64,000 nt of DNA from Marilutibacter chinensis (GTDB lineage Bacteria; Pseudomonadota; Gammaproteobacteria; Xanthomonadales; Xanthomonadaceae): assembly GCF_021725675.1 (NCBI RefSeq), contig NZ_JAKJPO010000004.1, positions 1 to 64,000 of the forward strand, given 5' to 3'. Shown piece by piece: positions 21,533-34,050 of the stretch (position 1 is its first letter; each line of letters opens with the position of its first letter). A model generated the notes under the pieces. The model saw only the letters and a program-made list of their open reading frames with translations. It ran no database searches and was not told the DNA's origin. A program made the position numbers and the translations under genes.

Positions 21533-22516
21533 TCAGAGCAGATGGGCGACGCCGGCGCGCTCCTCTTCCAGCTCGGCGAGGGTCTTGTCCATCGCCGCAC
21601 GGCTGAAGTCGTCGACCGGGAGATCGGTGACGCGAACGTACTCGCCGTTCGCGCAGGTTACCGGCACGCCGTAGATCACACCTTCCGGAATGCCGTAACT
21701 GCCGTCGGACGGCACCCCCATCGTCACCCACTTGCCGTCGGTGCCGAGCACCCAGTCGTGGATGTGGTCGATCGCGGCGTTGGCGGCCGAAGCAGCCGAC
21801 GACAGGCCACGCGCCTCGATGATCGCCGCGCCGCGCTTGCCGACCTTCGGGATGAAGTCGTTGGCGTTCCAGTCGGCGTCGTTGATCCTGTCCTTCAGCG
21901 ACTCGCCGCCCACGGTGGCGAAGCGGTAGTCCGGGTACATGGTCGGGCTGTGGTTGCCCCAGACGACCATCTTCTCGATGTCGCCGACGGCGACGCCAGC
22001 CTTCGCGGCGAGCTGGCTCAGCGCGCGATTGTGATCGAGACGCAGCATCGCGGTGAAATTCTTCGCCGGCAGGTCCGGCGCCGACTTCATCGCGATGTAG
22101 GCATTGGTGTTGGCCGGGTTGCCGACGACCAACACCTTGACATCACGGCTGGCGACCTTGTTCAGCGCCGCGCCCTGGGCGGTGAAGATCTTGGCGTTCT
22201 CCAGCAGCAGATCCTTGCGCTCCATGCCCGGGCCGCGCGGACGCGCGCCGACCAGCAGGGCGATGTCGGCGTCCTTGAAGGCGACCTCGGCGTCGTCGGT
22301 GCCAACCATGCCGGCCAACAGCGGGAACGCGCAGTCCTCCAGCTCCATCATCACGCCCTTCAGCGCGGCCTGGGCCTTTTCCATCGGCAGTTCGAGCAAC
22401 TGCAGGATCACCGGCTGGTCCTTGCCAAGCATCTCGCCGGAGGCGATGCGGAACAACAGCGAGTAGCCGATCTGGCCGGCAGCACCGGTGACGGCAACGC
22501 GGACGGGGGTTTTCAT
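21533..22516 (-). CDS. mdh: Malate dehydrogenase
   Basis: 327 residues. NAD-dependent oxidation of malate to oxaloacetate in the TCA cycle. The sequence is of the cytosolic-type (MDH group 2) form used by xanthomonads. NAD-binding [16 protein letters not shown], substrate arginines in [27 protein letters not shown], and catalytic His in [13 protein letters not shown]. Start ATG 22516. The neighbours (glutaredoxin-like, aminotransferase) are on the same strand, 72 bp upstream. Confidence 0.97.
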   Translation of the reverse strand: MKTPVRVAVTGAAGQIGYSLLFRIASGEMLGKDQPVILQLLELPMEKAQAALKGVMMELEDCAFPLLAGMVGTDDAEVAFKDADIALLVGARPRGPGMERKDLLLENAKIFTAQGAALNKVASRDVKVLVVGNPANTNAYIAMKSAPDLPAKNFTAMLRLDHNRALSQLAAKAGVAVGDIEKMVVWGNHSPTMYPDYRFATVGGESLKDRINDADWNANDFIPKVGKRGAAIIEARGLSSAASAANAAIDHIHDWVLGTDGKWVTMGVPSDGSYGIPEGVIYGVPVTCANGEYVRVTDLPVDDFSRAAMDKTLAELEEERAGVAHLL

Positions 22517-22588
22517 CGGTAGTTCCTTGCGTTTGACTGGGGGTGGGGCATGGGTTGGAGTGCGTCGGTCATGCGGGCCGCACCGACG

Positions 22589-22948
22589 TCAGAACACGTC
22601 GGAGTAGCCCAGCGGTTCGAGCTTCTGCTGCAGGACGGCGGTGTCGTATCCATAGACGACGTCCTGGCCGACCACCGTGGTCGGCACGCCGCGCGCGCCC
22701 AGCGCCTGCATCGCACGCTGGCCGGCAGCGGTCTCGACATCGATCACGCGGTAGCGCACGTCGGACAGCTCGAACGCTTTCTGTTGTTTGCGGCAGTAAC
22801 CGCACCACTCGGCGGCGAGCATCACGATGCGGTCGTCGCCGGTGGCGTTGCGCGGATCGTCCGGGTGCAGGGCGGCTGGCTCGCGGGGCCAGAGCTTCCA
22901 CGCCCCGACCAGGATCGCGACGACGACGAGCACACGGACGGTGGACAT
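22589..22948 (-). CDS. Membrane-anchored thioredoxin/glutaredoxin-like protein
   Basis: 119 residues. A single N-terminal hydrophobic segment (VRVLVVVAILVGAWKLW) is followed by a glutaredoxin-like fold with redox motif CGYC (AAEWCGYCRKQQKAF), cis-Pro GVPTTVVG, and a short helical end. It probably works on the periplasmic face as a thiol-disulfide oxidoreductase, because the N-terminus looks like an uncleaved anchor. It lies 7 bp after the aminotransferase gene, so the two are surely co-transcribed. The partner protein is unknown. Confidence 0.85.
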   Translation of the reverse strand: MSTVRVLVVVAILVGAWKLWPREPAALHPDDPRNATGDDRIVMLAAEWCGYCRKQQKAFELSDVRYRVIDVETAAGQRAMQALGARGVPTTVVGQDVVYGYDTAVLQQKLEPLGYSDVF

Positions 22949-22955
22949 CGGCGGC

Positions 22956-24161
22956 TCAGGCAAGCTCGGCGAAGAACTCGCGGATGCGCTCCATGCCCGG
23001 CGCCAGCTGCGGCGTCGGACAGGTGTAGCTGATGCGCATCGCGCGCGGCTCGCCGAACGCCGAACCCGGCACGCAGGCCACGCCCTTCGCTTCGAGCAGC
23101 ACGCTGCAGAAGTCGACGTCGTTCTCGATCTTCCTGCCGGTCGGGCCGTGGGTCTTGCCGAAGCTGCAGCTGACATCGGGGAACACGTAGAACGCACCCT
23201 GCGGCCGCGGACAGACCACGCCCGGGATGCCCGTCATCACTTCCATGACCTGGTCGCGCTTGGCCTGGAATTCGGCGCACTTGGCCTCGGGCACGTCCTG
23301 CGGACCCGACAGCGCGGCGATCGCAGCGGCCGTGGTGATCTCCGGAATGTTGGTGATGTGGTTGGAGTTCAGCGTCACCACCGCCTTGGCGACCGACTCC
23401 GGCCCTGCCATGAAGCCGACCCGCCAGCCCGGCATGCCATAGGTCTTCGACAGCGAATCGACGAAGATCACCCGCTCCTTCAGCTCCGGCTTCGAATGCA
23501 CGAAGTTGTGGTAGCCGACGCCGTCGAACACCATCCGGTTGTAGATGTCGTCGGTGATCACCCAGGTGTCGGGGTACTTCACCAGCACCTCGGCCAGGGC
23601 GTCGATCTCCTCGCGGGTGTAGACCATGCCGGTCGGGTTCGACGGATTGTTGAACAGGAACACACGCGGCTTTTTCGCCAGCGCGGCTTCCAGCTGCGCC
23701 GGAGTCAGCTTGTAGTCCTGCTCCGGCGGGCACGGCAGCAGCTCGATCCTGGCGTTGACGATCTCGGCGATGTCGAGGTAGCTGGTCCAGTACGGCGTCG
23801 GGAACGCGATCGTGTCGCCCTCGTCGAGCAACGCCTCGGCCAAGTTGTAGAGCACGTGCTTGGCGCCGACGCCGCTCGCGCAATTGACCCGACCGTAGCC
23901 GGTCAGCCCCAGTTTCCCCATGTGCTCGATGAACGCGTCGAGCATCGCGTCGGCGCCACGGTTGCTGCCGTACTGGCCGCTGTCGTGGGACAGCGCATTG
24001 CGTGCGGCCTCGTAGACGTGCTCGCCGGGCAGGAAGTTCGGAACGCCGATCGAGAAGCTGATGATGTCGCGGCCTTCGGCTTTCAGGCGCTTGGCCTTCT
24101 CGGCAATCTGCATGATCGCACTGGGCTTGGCGCGGCCGATACGGCTGGCGAGCTGGGGCAT
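22956..24161 (-). CDS. Class I pyridoxal-phosphate aminotransferase (aspartate type)
   Basis: 401 residues, fold type I aminotransferase of the aspartate aminotransferase 1-gamma group. PLP-binding Lys lies in SLSKTYGMPGWRVGF; NNPSNPTG, DDIYNRMVF and the C-terminal substrate-binding Arg in MRISYT are present. Most likely aspartate/2-oxoglutarate transamination. ATG 24161, with GAGAGG about 10 nt upstream. Unusual among short relatives is an insert of about 15 residues (GKTHGPTGRKIEND) near the C-terminal domain, which is common in xanthomonads. Confidence 0.92.
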   Translation of the reverse strand: MPQLASRIGRAKPSAIMQIAEKAKRLKAEGRDIISFSIGVPNFLPGEHVYEAARNALSHDSGQYGSNRGADAMLDAFIEHMGKLGLTGYGRVNCASGVGAKHVLYNLAEALLDEGDTIAFPTPYWTSYLDIAEIVNARIELLPCPPEQDYKLTPAQLEAALAKKPRVFLFNNPSNPTGMVYTREEIDALAEVLVKYPDTWVITDDIYNRMVFDGVGYHNFVHSKPELKERVIFVDSLSKTYGMPGWRVGFMAGPESVAKAVVTLNSNHITNIPEITTAAAIAALSGPQDVPEAKCAEFQAKRDQVMEVMTGIPGVVCPRPQGAFYVFPDVSCSFGKTHGPTGRKIENDVDFCSVLLEAKGVACVPGSAFGEPRAMRISYTCPTPQLAPGMERIREFFAELA

Positions 24162-24333
24162 CGCGGGGAACCTCTCAGGTAGGTTGTGACGGTGGGGAGG
24201 CGGGCCGCCGGACGGCCCGGACAAAGCCCCCTGATGGTAACACGCAAGCCCCCCCACCCCATCCTTGGGCCGCGGTTCGTACGCGGATGCCTCGCCCTCC
24301 GGCACGAACGCGCGGGCGTCGCCTGCGGACACG

Positions 24334-24361
24334 AAAAACCCCGGACCGGCAGGGCCCGGGG
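24334..24361 (-). terminator. Rho-independent terminator after the cyclophilin gene
   Basis: On the minus strand CCCCGG ... CCGGGG closes a GC-rich loop and is followed by TTTTT (24338-24334). It lies 39 bp past the peptidyl-prolyl isomerase stop codon and is the cleanest intrinsic terminator in the window. Confidence 0.8.
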
Positions 24362-24399
24362 GCGACATGGATGCGGCACCGCGCGGCAGCGCGGCGAGC

Positions 24400-24906
<507 letters not shown>

Positions 24907-25073
24907 TGGATACGGCTCCTGGTGTGAGGCTGGTACGTCGCGAACGACGCCGGGGGAAGGCTCCAGAGTCCGCCATCCCGGGTCGACGGCACATGAACGC
25001 CGGCACCGGGGGCAGGATGCTGAATGCGGACCGCCTAGAATAGCGCAGCCGGGGCCGGAAACCGCACGCCCGC

Positions 25074-25102
25074 GTGTCTGGAGACCGTTTGCCGGATATA
25101 AT
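25074..25102 (+). promoter_or_regulatory. Putative typA promoter
   Basis: Consensus -10 TATAAT at 25097-25102, about 50 bp before the typA ATG. The matching -35 at 17 bp is poor (near GTGTCT). A GC-rich surrounding makes the perfect -10 stand out. Confidence 0.6.
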
Positions 25103-25151
25103 GACCGGCTTCCCTCCGCGAGCCTGACGCCTTCGCCGGCGTCCTTTCCGC

Positions 25152-26993
<1,842 letters not shown>

Positions 26994-27015
26994 GCGCCAC
27001 GCCCCGCGATACCCG

Positions 27016-27055
27016 AAAATGGCAGCGCGAGCGATCTCCCGCTGCCATTTTCTTG
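27016..27055 (+). terminator. Terminator after typA
   Basis: An 11-bp stem AAAATGGCAGC / GCTGCCATTTT (27016-27026 with 27041-27051), then CTTG, starting 23 bp past the typA stop. The A/T-rich base of the stem supplies the U-tract. The remaining 250 bp before the amidase show nothing else. Confidence 0.75.
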
Positions 27056-27307
27056 TCCGCCGTTCCCGCTGACAGAGGCCGCGCTGGTCGCGGGGGTCGT
27101 CCTGGAGCCGACGCCGGCCACGACTCGATTGCCGCATCCGTGATCCATGCGCGCGGGGATCTCGGGGCGGGCAGCGGCATCATGCCGACCGGGCACACCG
27201 CACAGCCCGCCACCACAACCGTTGGCGCCACCCGCGAATCCGTCCACAGTATCGGCCACCGGCGATCGCCTATGCTCGGAGCAGCCATCTGCGACCGGGG
27301 AATCGCC

Positions 27308-28990
27308 ATGCGCCAGTGCCTGCTACTGGCTGCGCTGCTCATCGGCCCGACCGCCTGCCAGCGGGCCGTGGACAACGACAGTCCGCCATCCGTCGACCAG
27401 ACCACCGCTGCGGCCGCGATCACCGCGACCAGCGGCGGCGCGGATTTTGCCTTTGCCGAAGTCGGCATCGCCGAGCTCCAGGCGCACATGGCGCATGGCA
27501 AGCTCAGCAGCGTCTCGCTGACCCGGGCCTACCTGGATCGGATCGCCGCCATCGACGACGCCGGTCCCCGCCTCGACGCGGTGATCGAACTCAACCCGAA
27601 AGCACTGGAGGAAGCGGCGGTGCTCGATGCCGAGCGCGCGGCCAGCCGCGTGCGCAGCCCGCTGCACGGCATCCCGATCCTGCTCAAGGACAACATCGAC
27701 GCGATGCCGATGGTCACCTCTGCAGGCTCGATGGCGCTGGCCGGATACCGGCCGTCTGGCGATGCCTTCGTGGTGGCGCGCCTGCGCGAAGCCGGTGCGG
27801 TGATCCTCGGCAAGACCAACCTCAGCGAATGGGCGAACTTCCGCTCCACCCGTTCGAGTTCGGGCTGGAGCGCACGCGGCGGGCAGACCCGCAATCCGTA
27901 CGTTCTGGACCGCTCGCCCTGCGGTTCCAGCTCGGGCACCGGCAGCGCGATCGCCGCCAGCCTTGCCGCGGCCGGCGTCGGTACCGAGACAGACGGCAGC
28001 ATCATCTGCCCGTCGGCGGTGGCCGGCCTGGTCGGCATCAAACCGACCGTCGGTCTGATCAGCCGCAGCGGCATCGTGCCGATCTCCAGCAGCCAGGACA
28101 CCGCTGGCCCGATGGCCCGGACGGTGGCCGACGCCGCGGTGCTGCTGTCGTCGATGGTCGGTCGCGACGAGCGCGACGTGCGCACCATCGAAAGCACCGG
28201 ACGCGCGATCTTCGACTACCACGCACGGCTGGATGCCGGCAGCTTGCGCGGCGCACGGATCGGCGTGCTGCGCGATGCGCTCGGATTCCACGACGGCGTC
28301 GACGCGGTATTCGAACGCAACCTGGAGGCGATGCGCGAGGCCGGCGCCGAACTGGTCGACGTCGCCATCGCCACCGACGGCCAATGGCGCGATGCCGAGT
28401 TCGAGGTGCTGCTGCACGAGTTCCGCCACGGCATCGAGCACTACCTGCGCAATGGCGATGCACCGGTGAAGACGCTCGCGGGACTGATCGACTACAACCG
28501 CAGGCATGCCGACGTCGAGATGCGATGGTTCGGGCAGGAGCTGTTCGAACAGGCCCGGCAGCGCGGGCCGCTGGATGGCGAGGTCTACGTCCAGGCGCGG
28601 ATGGATGCGCGTCGGCTCGCCGGCACCGAAGGGATAGACGCCACCGTCGCCGCACACGAACTCGATGCCATCGTCGCCCCGGCGGTATCACCGGCCTGGC
28701 CGATCGACCTGGTCAACGGCGATCACTTTCTCGGCGCGGGCTACGGAGTGGCCGCGGTCGCCGGCACGCCCAGCATCACCGTGCCGATGGGCGACGTGCA
28801 CGGCCTGCCGGTCGGCATCGTGCTCATGGGGCCGGCGTGGAGCGAAGCGAGACTGATCGCGCTCGCCCATGCATTCGAGCAGAAGACCCGTGCCCGCATT
28901 CCGCCGCGCTTCCTGCCGACGCTGCCGCTGGACACCGCCGCCGCAGACGCCGGCCGCGAGCCAACACCCGAAAACGGCTCCGGCGGCTGA
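27308..28990 (+). CDS. Secreted amidase-signature family hydrolase
   Basis: 560 residues. The N-terminus (MRQCLLLAALLIGPTAC) looks like a signal peptide with a possible but imperfect lipobox ending at Cys17. The amidase-signature Ser-cis-Ser-Lys triad is visible: Lys127 in ILLKDNID, the Ser run in CGSSSGTGSA (207-209), and nucleophile Ser in TETDGSIICPS. It hydrolyses an amide bond; the substrate is unknown, and the export signal argues against a GatA role. The ATG at 27308 has GGGGA upstream. The gene stands alone and is convergent with the DAHP synthase gene. Confidence 0.88.
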   Translation: MRQCLLLAALLIGPTACQRAVDNDSPPSVDQTTAAAAITATSGGADFAFAEVGIAELQAHMAHGKLSSVSLTRAYLDRIAAIDDAGPRLDAVIELNPKALEEAAVLDAERAASRVRSPLHGIPILLKDNIDAMPMVTSAGSMALAGYRPSGDAFVVARLREAGAVILGKTNLSEWANFRSTRSSSGWSARGGQTRNPYVLDRSPCGSSSGTGSAIAASLAAAGVGTETDGSIICPSAVAGLVGIKPTVGLISRSGIVPISSSQDTAGPMARTVADAAVLLSSMVGRDERDVRTIESTGRAIFDYHARLDAGSLRGARIGVLRDALGFHDGVDAVFERNLEAMREAGAELVDVAIATDGQWRDAEFEVLLHEFRHGIEHYLRNGDAPVKTLAGLIDYNRRHADVEMRWFGQELFEQARQRGPLDGEVYVQARMDARRLAGTEGIDATVAAHELDAIVAPAVSPAWPIDLVNGDHFLGAGYGVAAVAGTPSITVPMGDVHGLPVGIVLMGPAWSEARLIALAHAFEQKTRARIPPRFLPTLPLDTAAADAGREPTPENGSGG

Positions 28991-29056
28991 TCGCCGCCGG
29001 CTGGGCCGAACAGTCGACGCGCATCCCTCCAGAACAGGACGGGGCCCGCTCCGGAT

Positions 29057-30451
29057 TCAGGCGCTCGTCGGCGCGCCCAGCTGGGCCTGCTTGCGTACGA
29101 TCAACATTGCCACTTCAAGCGCCTGCTCATAGTTCAGGCGCGGGTCGACGGTGGACTTGTACGCACGCTCCAGATCGCTCTCGGTCAGCTCGCGGGCACC
29201 GCCGAGGCACTCGGTCACGTCTTCGCCAGTGAGCTCGAGGTGGACGCCACCCAGCCGCGTGCCGGCCGCGGCATGCAGCTCGAACGCCTGCTCCAGCTCG
29301 CTGCGGATGTTGCGGAAGCGACGGGTCTTGTACCCGTTCGTCGTGCTCTCGGTATTGCCATGCATCGGATCGCAGACCCACAGCACCCGGCGCCCGTCGC
29401 GACGCGCCGCATCGAGCAGCGGCGGCAGCTTCTCGGCGATCCCGGTCGCGCCCATCCGGTGGATGAAGGTCAGCCGGCCCGGCTCGTCCTCGGGATTGAG
29501 CAGATCGATCGTCCTCAGCAGCTGGTCCGCAGTCACCGATGGTCCGACCTTCAACGCGATCGGGTTGCGGATGCCGCGGAAGTACTCGGCGTGGGCGCCG
29601 TCGACCGCTGCGGTACGCATGCCGACCCACGGAAAATGCGTGCTCAGGTTGAACCAGCCCCAGTGCCTCGGCACCTGCCGGGTCATCGATTCCTCGTACG
29701 GCAGCAGCAGCGCCTCGTGCGAGGTGTAGAAATCGACGCGGTTGAGGTTGTGCACCTCGCTGCCGGACAGTGTTTCCATGAAGCGCACCGCGTCGCCGAT
29801 CGCGTTGACCATGCGGCGATATTCGTCGGCCAGCGGCGAATGGCCGACCCAGCTCAGGTTCCAGTACTCGGGATGGTGCAGGTCGGCAAAACCGCCGTCG
29901 ATCAGTGCGCGGACGAAGTTCATCGTCATCGCCGAACGCGCGTGGCCCTTGATCATGCGGCGCGGATCGGGACGGCGCGCCGCCTCGGTGAATGCCGGCG
30001 CGTTGACCATGTCGCCACGGTAGCTCGGCAGACTGACGCCGTCGACGGTCTCGGTGTCGGCCGAGCGCGGCTTCGCGTACTGCCCGGCGAAACGGCCGAC
30101 GCGGACCACCGGCTTGCGCATCCCATGGACGAGCACGAGGCTCATCTGCAGCAGCACCTTCAGCCGGTTGGAGATCACGTCGGACGAACAGGCGTCGAAG
30201 GTCTCCGCGCAATCGCCGCCCTGCAGCAGGAAGCGCTTGCCCTCCTGCGCCTCGGCGAGCTGCTGCTTGAGCGCGAGGATCTCCCACGAGGTCACCAGCG
30301 GCGGCAACGCCCGCAACTCGTCAAGCACGCCCTCCAGCTCGGCCGCGTCCGGATAGGTCGGCAGCTGCAGCGCTGTGCGGCTGCGCCAGGAATCCGGGGC
30401 CCAGTCCATAGGGAGTTTCACGGCTTGGATGTTGCGTTCGGTGCTCGACAT
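29057..30451 (-). CDS. 3-deoxy-7-phosphoheptulonate synthase, class II (plant type)
   Basis: 464 residues. The first shikimate-pathway enzyme, joining phosphoenolpyruvate and erythrose 4-phosphate. The sequence is class II: RFLLQGGDCAETFDACSSD with the metal-binding Cys, KPRSADTETVDGVSLPSYRGD, NLNRVDFYTSHEALLLPYE, NPIALKVGPSV, WVCDPMHGNT and HLELTGEDVTECLGG. Class II enzymes are found in plants and in some bacteria including xanthomonads. The ATG at 30451 (MSSTERNIQ) matches family starts; an upstream in-frame start at 30526 lacks support. Confidence 0.95.
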   Translation of the reverse strand: MSSTERNIQAVKLPMDWAPDSWRSRTALQLPTYPDAAELEGVLDELRALPPLVTSWEILALKQQLAEAQEGKRFLLQGGDCAETFDACSSDVISNRLKVLLQMSLVLVHGMRKPVVRVGRFAGQYAKPRSADTETVDGVSLPSYRGDMVNAPAFTEAARRPDPRRMIKGHARSAMTMNFVRALIDGGFADLHHPEYWNLSWVGHSPLADEYRRMVNAIGDAVRFMETLSGSEVHNLNRVDFYTSHEALLLPYEESMTRQVPRHWGWFNLSTHFPWVGMRTAAVDGAHAEYFRGIRNPIALKVGPSVTADQLLRTIDLLNPEDEPGRLTFIHRMGATGIAEKLPPLLDAARRDGRRVLWVCDPMHGNTESTTNGYKTRRFRNIRSELEQAFELHAAAGTRLGGVHLELTGEDVTECLGGARELTESDLERAYKSTVDPRLNYEQALEVAMLIVRKQAQLGAPTSA

Positions 30452-30578
30452 GACAGCTGTGCTTGTTGCATCGCGGCAAGCCATCATCCGCCGATCGTGT
30501 CGGCGCTGCAACGGTTTCCTCGGCAACCGAGCCGCTCGTTCAGTCGCGGCATTCCGCGGCGGGCACGGTCCGCGGCGC

Positions 30579-31097
30579 TCAACTGCGACGGAACGCCGCG
30601 TAGCAGGCCCATCCGGTCAACAGCACGAACCAGACCAGACTCCAGGTCGGCATCGACAGCCCGAGGAACGTCCAGTCGACGTTGGCGCACTCGCCCGAAC
30701 CGGTCATCACCTTGCGGATCACGCCGGAGATGGGCATCGCTTCGAGCATGTAGTCCAGTCCCGGCCCGCAGGCCGGCACCTGGTCCGGCGGCAGATGCTG
30801 CAGGCGGACGTGATTACCGGCGATCAGGAGCCCGACAATGCCCGCCAGCATGGCCAGCACGCCGTAGATGCGGCGGCCGAGCGCACCCGCCGGCGCGTGC
30901 AGCCCGCCGAGCAGGAACACCACGCCCAGCGCCGCGAACGCGATCCGCTGGAAGATGCACAGCGGACAGGGCTCGAGTGGATCGACCTCGCGCAACTGCG
31001 TGTAGAGGGCGAAGCCGATCAGCCCGGCGCAGGCCAGGAAGCCCAGCAGGAAGCGGCTGCGGAACGATGCGACGGCGAGGCGTGTTGATCGGTTCAT
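30579..31097 (-). CDS. dsbB: Disulfide bond formation protein B
   Basis: 172 residues with four membrane helices. DsbB re-oxidises periplasmic DsbA and passes electrons to quinones. The first periplasmic cysteine pair is Cys44/Cys47 in EPCPLCIFQR; the second pair is formed by the Cys in VPACGPG and the one in GSGECAN. The ATG at 31097 starts a short cytoplasmic tail; an upstream extension to 31154 is unlikely. It follows the ribosomal operon terminator by about 100 bp and is probably transcribed separately. Confidence 0.93.
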   Translation of the reverse strand: MNRSTRLAVASFRSRFLLGFLACAGLIGFALYTQLREVDPLEPCPLCIFQRIAFAALGVVFLLGGLHAPAGALGRRIYGVLAMLAGIVGLLIAGNHVRLQHLPPDQVPACGPGLDYMLEAMPISGVIRKVMTGSGECANVDWTFLGLSMPTWSLVWFVLLTGWACYAAFRRS

Positions 31098-31200
31098 GCG
31101 CGGCAGCTTACGGACTCTTTGCCGCTCTGCCCATAGCCCGGACGTCGTGGGCACCAGCCCTCTTGCCGGCCGGGCCCGGGATTATCCACCGTCACAAACG

Positions 31201-31227
31201 CACAAGCCCCGGCGACCGGGGCTTGTG
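31201..31227 (-). terminator. Terminator of the ribosomal alpha operon
   Basis: A perfect 12-bp stem CACAAGCCCCGG / CCGGGGCTTGTG with a 3-nt loop, 50 nt past the rplQ stop on the minus strand, followed by CGTTTGTG. The U-tract is weak, but stem strength and position point to an operon end. Confidence 0.8.
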
Positions 31228-31277
31228 GAGCGTCTTTGCGAACCTGGGGCGGCGGAACTCCCCCCCGGCCGACTCAT

Positions 31278-31658
31278 TTACTCGACGGCTTCGGCGACCT
31301 GCGGCCGGTCGACCAGCTCGACGTAGGCCATCGGCGCATTGTCGCCCGCGCGGAAGCCGCACTTGAGGATGCGCAGGTAGCCGCCCGGACGCTCGCGGTA
31401 GCGCGGGCCCAGCTCGACGAACAGGGTGCCGACCGCTTCCTTGTCGCGCAGGCGCGCGAACGCGAGGCGGCGGTTGGCGACGCCGTCGGTCTTGGCGAGG
31501 GTGATCAGCGGCTCGGCGACCCGGCGCAGCTCCTTGGCCTTCGGCAGGGTGGTACGGATCAGTCCGTGCTTGAAGAGGGACGCGGCCATGTTGCGGAACA
31601 TCGCGTCGCGATGGGCGCTGGTGCGGCTGAACTTGCGTCCTGATTTCTGGTGGCGCAT
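31278..31658 (-). CDS. rplQ: 50S ribosomal protein L17
   Basis: 126 residues. Begins [20 protein letters not shown], the family signature, and is the last gene of the alpha operon. It binds 23S rRNA near the exit tunnel. ATG 31658. Unusually it is separated from rpoA by a 292-nt spacer rich in hairpins, whereas most alpha-operon genes here lie within about 50 bp of each other. Confidence 0.98.
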   Translation of the reverse strand: MRHQKSGRKFSRTSAHRDAMFRNMAASLFKHGLIRTTLPKAKELRRVAEPLITLAKTDGVANRRLAFARLRDKEAVGTLFVELGPRYRERPGGYLRILKCGFRAGDNAPMAYVELVDRPQVAEAVE

Positions 31659-31870
31659 GACGTTTGCTTCCTAGATGAATGTTGGATCGTTGGACTTCGT
31701 TGTCGCCATCCAGGCGCTGGAGCAATGGACTGCGGGTGGTCCGTACCGGCCTGTCTCCCTGGCCGGCGTGCCGCGGGCTTGCTGCCCGTCGGCTGGAGCA
31801 TTGGCTGGTGAGAGTAGCTTGGCCAGCCGTGCCCTAGATGTTGCCGATGCCATCCTTGGCGAGGCGTCGC

Positions 31871-31948
31871 GGGCTCCGCAGAGCCCTGCCCGTCCATCCG
31901 TGGACGGGCGTTCGGTAGCGCGCGAGCCAGTGGCTCGCAAACGCGCTA
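31871..31948 (-). other. Three consecutive hairpins in the rpoA-rplQ spacer
   Basis: Just past the rpoA stop (31951) the transcript can form an extended hairpin at 31916-31948 (TAGCGCG..CGCGCTA enclosing GCGAGCCA/TGGCTCGC). A perfect 9-bp hairpin follows at 31888-31909 (GCCCGTCCA / TGGACGGGC, 4-nt loop), then a perfect 6-bp hairpin at 31871-31886 (GGGCTC / GAGCCC, 4-nt loop). None has a U-tract. No open frame in 31659-31950 looks coding. Confidence 0.7.
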
Positions 31949-31950
31949 TC

Positions 31951-32949
31951 TCACCCCATCATTCCGTGCGAAGCGATGCCGGCGGGCGGCCAGTTCTCGA
32001 GCTTCATGCCGAGCGACAGGCCGCGCTGGGCGAGGACCTCCTTGATCTCGGTCAGCGACTTCTTGCCGAGGTTCGGGGTCTTCAGCAGCTCGACCTCGGT
32101 CTTCTGGATCAGGTCGCCGACGTAGTAGATGCTCTCCGCCTTCAGGCAGTTGGCCGAACGCACGGTCAGCTCGAGGTCGTCGATCGGGCGCAGCAGGATC
32201 GGATCCACGCCGCCGGTCGGCTGCTTGGCCTGACCACGGTCGCGCTGGGTGAAGTCGCCGAACACCGAAAGCTGGTCGGTCAGGATGTCGGCGGCGGTGC
32301 GCACGGCTTCCTCTGCGTCGATCGTACCGTTGGTCTCGATGTCCAGCACCAGCTTGTCCAGATCGGTGCGCTGCTCGACGCGGGCAGCCTCGACAGCGTA
32401 GGCCACGCGACGGACAGGGCTGAAGCTGGCATCCAGCATCAGGCGGCCGATCGCACGGGTGTCCTCGTCCGGACGGCGACGGGCGGCGGCCGGCTGGTAA
32501 CCGTAGCCGCGCTCGATCTTCAGGCGCATGTTGACCGCGGTGTCCTTGGTCAGGTGCGCGATCACATGGTCGGCATTGATGATCTCGACGTTGTGGTCGG
32601 CCTTGATGTCGCCGGCCGTCACGACACCAGGGCCCTGCTTGCTCAGGACCAGGGTCGCGGTTTCGCCGGTATGCATGCGGATGGCGACGTCCTTGAGGTT
32701 CAGCAGCACCTCGAGCACGTCCTCCTGCAGGCCTTCCACGGTGGTGTACTCGTGCAGCACGCCGTCGATCTCGACCTCGGTGATGGCGAAGCCGGGGATC
32801 GAGGACAGCAGCACGCGACGCAACGCGTTGCCGAGGGTGTGACCATAGCCGCGTTCCAGCGGCTCGATCACGACCTTGGCACGGTTGCCGTTGAGTCGTT
32901 CGATCTGGGGACCGCGCGGGCGCAGTACCTGATTGGCGGTAACCGTCAT
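31951..32949 (-). CDS. rpoA: DNA-directed RNA polymerase subunit alpha
   Basis: 332 residues. Scaffold of RNA polymerase assembly. N-terminal dimerisation domain ([31 protein letters not shown]), linker, then C-terminal domain with helix-hairpin-helix that contacts UP-element DNA and activators ([34 protein letters not shown]). The ATG at 32949 ([14 protein letters not shown]) is the family start. Canonical position between rpsD and rplQ. Confidence 0.98.
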   Translation of the reverse strand: MTVTANQVLRPRGPQIERLNGNRAKVVIEPLERGYGHTLGNALRRVLLSSIPGFAITEVEIDGVLHEYTTVEGLQEDVLEVLLNLKDVAIRMHTGETATLVLSKQGPGVVTAGDIKADHNVEIINADHVIAHLTKDTAVNMRLKIERGYGYQPAAARRRPDEDTRAIGRLMLDASFSPVRRVAYAVEAARVEQRTDLDKLVLDIETNGTIDAEEAVRTAADILTDQLSVFGDFTQRDRGQAKQPTGGVDPILLRPIDDLELTVRSANCLKAESIYYVGDLIQKTEVELLKTPNLGKKSLTEIKEVLAQRGLSLGMKLENWPPAGIASHGMMG

Positions 32950-33001
32950 GTTTGGGTGTCTCCTGCGAGCCTCCGCGGGGGTCGGAGGCACGTGAAATGG
33001 A

Positions 33002-33631
33002 TTACTTCGAGTACAGCTCGACGATCAGCGCTTCGTTGATGTCGGACGGCAGATCGGCACGATCAGGAACCGCCTTGAACACGCCACTGAACTTCTTGCT
33101 GTCGACCTCGACCCACGACGGGAGAAGGTCCATCTGCTGCGCCACGGTCAGCGACTCCTGGACGCGGAGCTGCTTCTGGGCGCGCTCGGACAGCGCGATC
33201 GCGTCGCCGGCCTTGACCTGATACGAAGGCAGATTGACCGACTTGCCGTTGACGGTGACACCGCGGTGCGAAACCAGCTGGCGCGCGGCCGGACGGGTCA
33301 CAGCGAAGCCCATGCGATAGACGACATTGTCGAGACGGGTCTCGAGAAGCTGCAGAAGGTTCTCGCCGGTGTTGCCCTTCTTGGTCGAGGCCTTCTTGTA
33401 GTAGTTGCGGAACTGGCGCTCCAGCAGGCCGTAGATACGCTTGACCTTCTGCTTCTCGCGCAGCTGGTTGGCGTAGTCCGACAGCTTGCCGCGGCGGGCG
33501 TTGGGACCGTGCTGGCCGGGCTTCTGCTCCAGCTTGCACTTGGAGTCGAGTGCGCGAGCCGGCGACTTCAGACCGAGGTCGGCGCCTTCACGACGCGAGA
33601 GCTTGCACTTGGGACCGATATAACGAGCCAT
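33002..33631 (-). CDS. rpsD: 30S ribosomal protein S4
   Basis: 209 residues. A primary 16S rRNA-binding protein that nucleates 30S assembly and, in enterobacteria, represses the alpha operon. The N-terminus ([16 protein letters not shown]) retains only two cysteines, so the zinc-binding form is absent. The S4 RNA-binding domain ([20 protein letters not shown]) is intact. It follows rpsK by 14 bp. Confidence 0.98.
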   Translation of the reverse strand: MARYIGPKCKLSRREGADLGLKSPARALDSKCKLEQKPGQHGPNARRGKLSDYANQLREKQKVKRIYGLLERQFRNYYKKASTKKGNTGENLLQLLETRLDNVVYRMGFAVTRPAARQLVSHRGVTVNGKSVNLPSYQVKAGDAIALSERAQKQLRVQESLTVAQQMDLLPSWVEVDSKKFSGVFKAVPDRADLPSDINEALIVELYSK

Positions 33632-33645
33632 GTTCTTTCAGCTCC

Positions 33646-34038
33646 TCAGACGCGACGCTTCTTCGGCGGACGGCACCCGTTGTGCGGGATCGGCGTCACG
33701 TCGATGATGTTGATGATCTTGTAACCGACGTTGTTCAGCGAACGCACGGCGGACTCACGACCCGGGCCGGGGCCCTTGATGCGGACCTCCAGCGACTTCA
33801 CGCCGTAGTCGAGCGCGGCGCGGCCGGCCTTCTCGGCGGCGACCTGCGCCGCGAACGGGGTCGACTTGCGCGAACCGCGGAAACCCGCGCCGCCCGAAGT
33901 CGCCCACGACAGCGCATTGCCCTGGCGGTCGGTGATCGTGATGATGGTGTTGTTGAACGAAGCGTGGACGTGGGCGATGCCGTCGGTGACGACCCGCTTG
34001 ATCTTCTTCTTCGTCTTGGCTTGTGCCGGCTTGGCCAT
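33646..34038 (-). CDS. rpsK: 30S ribosomal protein S11
   Basis: 130 residues. Platform protein near the mRNA exit site. [19 protein letters not shown] and the C-terminal [18 protein letters not shown] are diagnostic. ATG 34038, 12 bp after rpsM. Confidence 0.98.
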   Translation of the reverse strand: MAKPAQAKTKKKIKRVVTDGIAHVHASFNNTIITITDRQGNALSWATSGGAGFRGSRKSTPFAAQVAAEKAGRAALDYGVKSLEVRIKGPGPGRESAVRSLNNVGYKIINIIDVTPIPHNGCRPPKKRRV

Positions 34039-34050
34039 GGTCTGGGTTCC

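Noticed and set aside
31675..33039. Long + strand open frame of about 454 codons opposite rpoA
   Set aside because: High-GC codon bias opens antisense frames; the translation is Val/Asp/Gly-rich and low in complexity, and rpoA on the other strand is certain. The same applies to similar long frames opposite prpE, secY, rplB and tuf.
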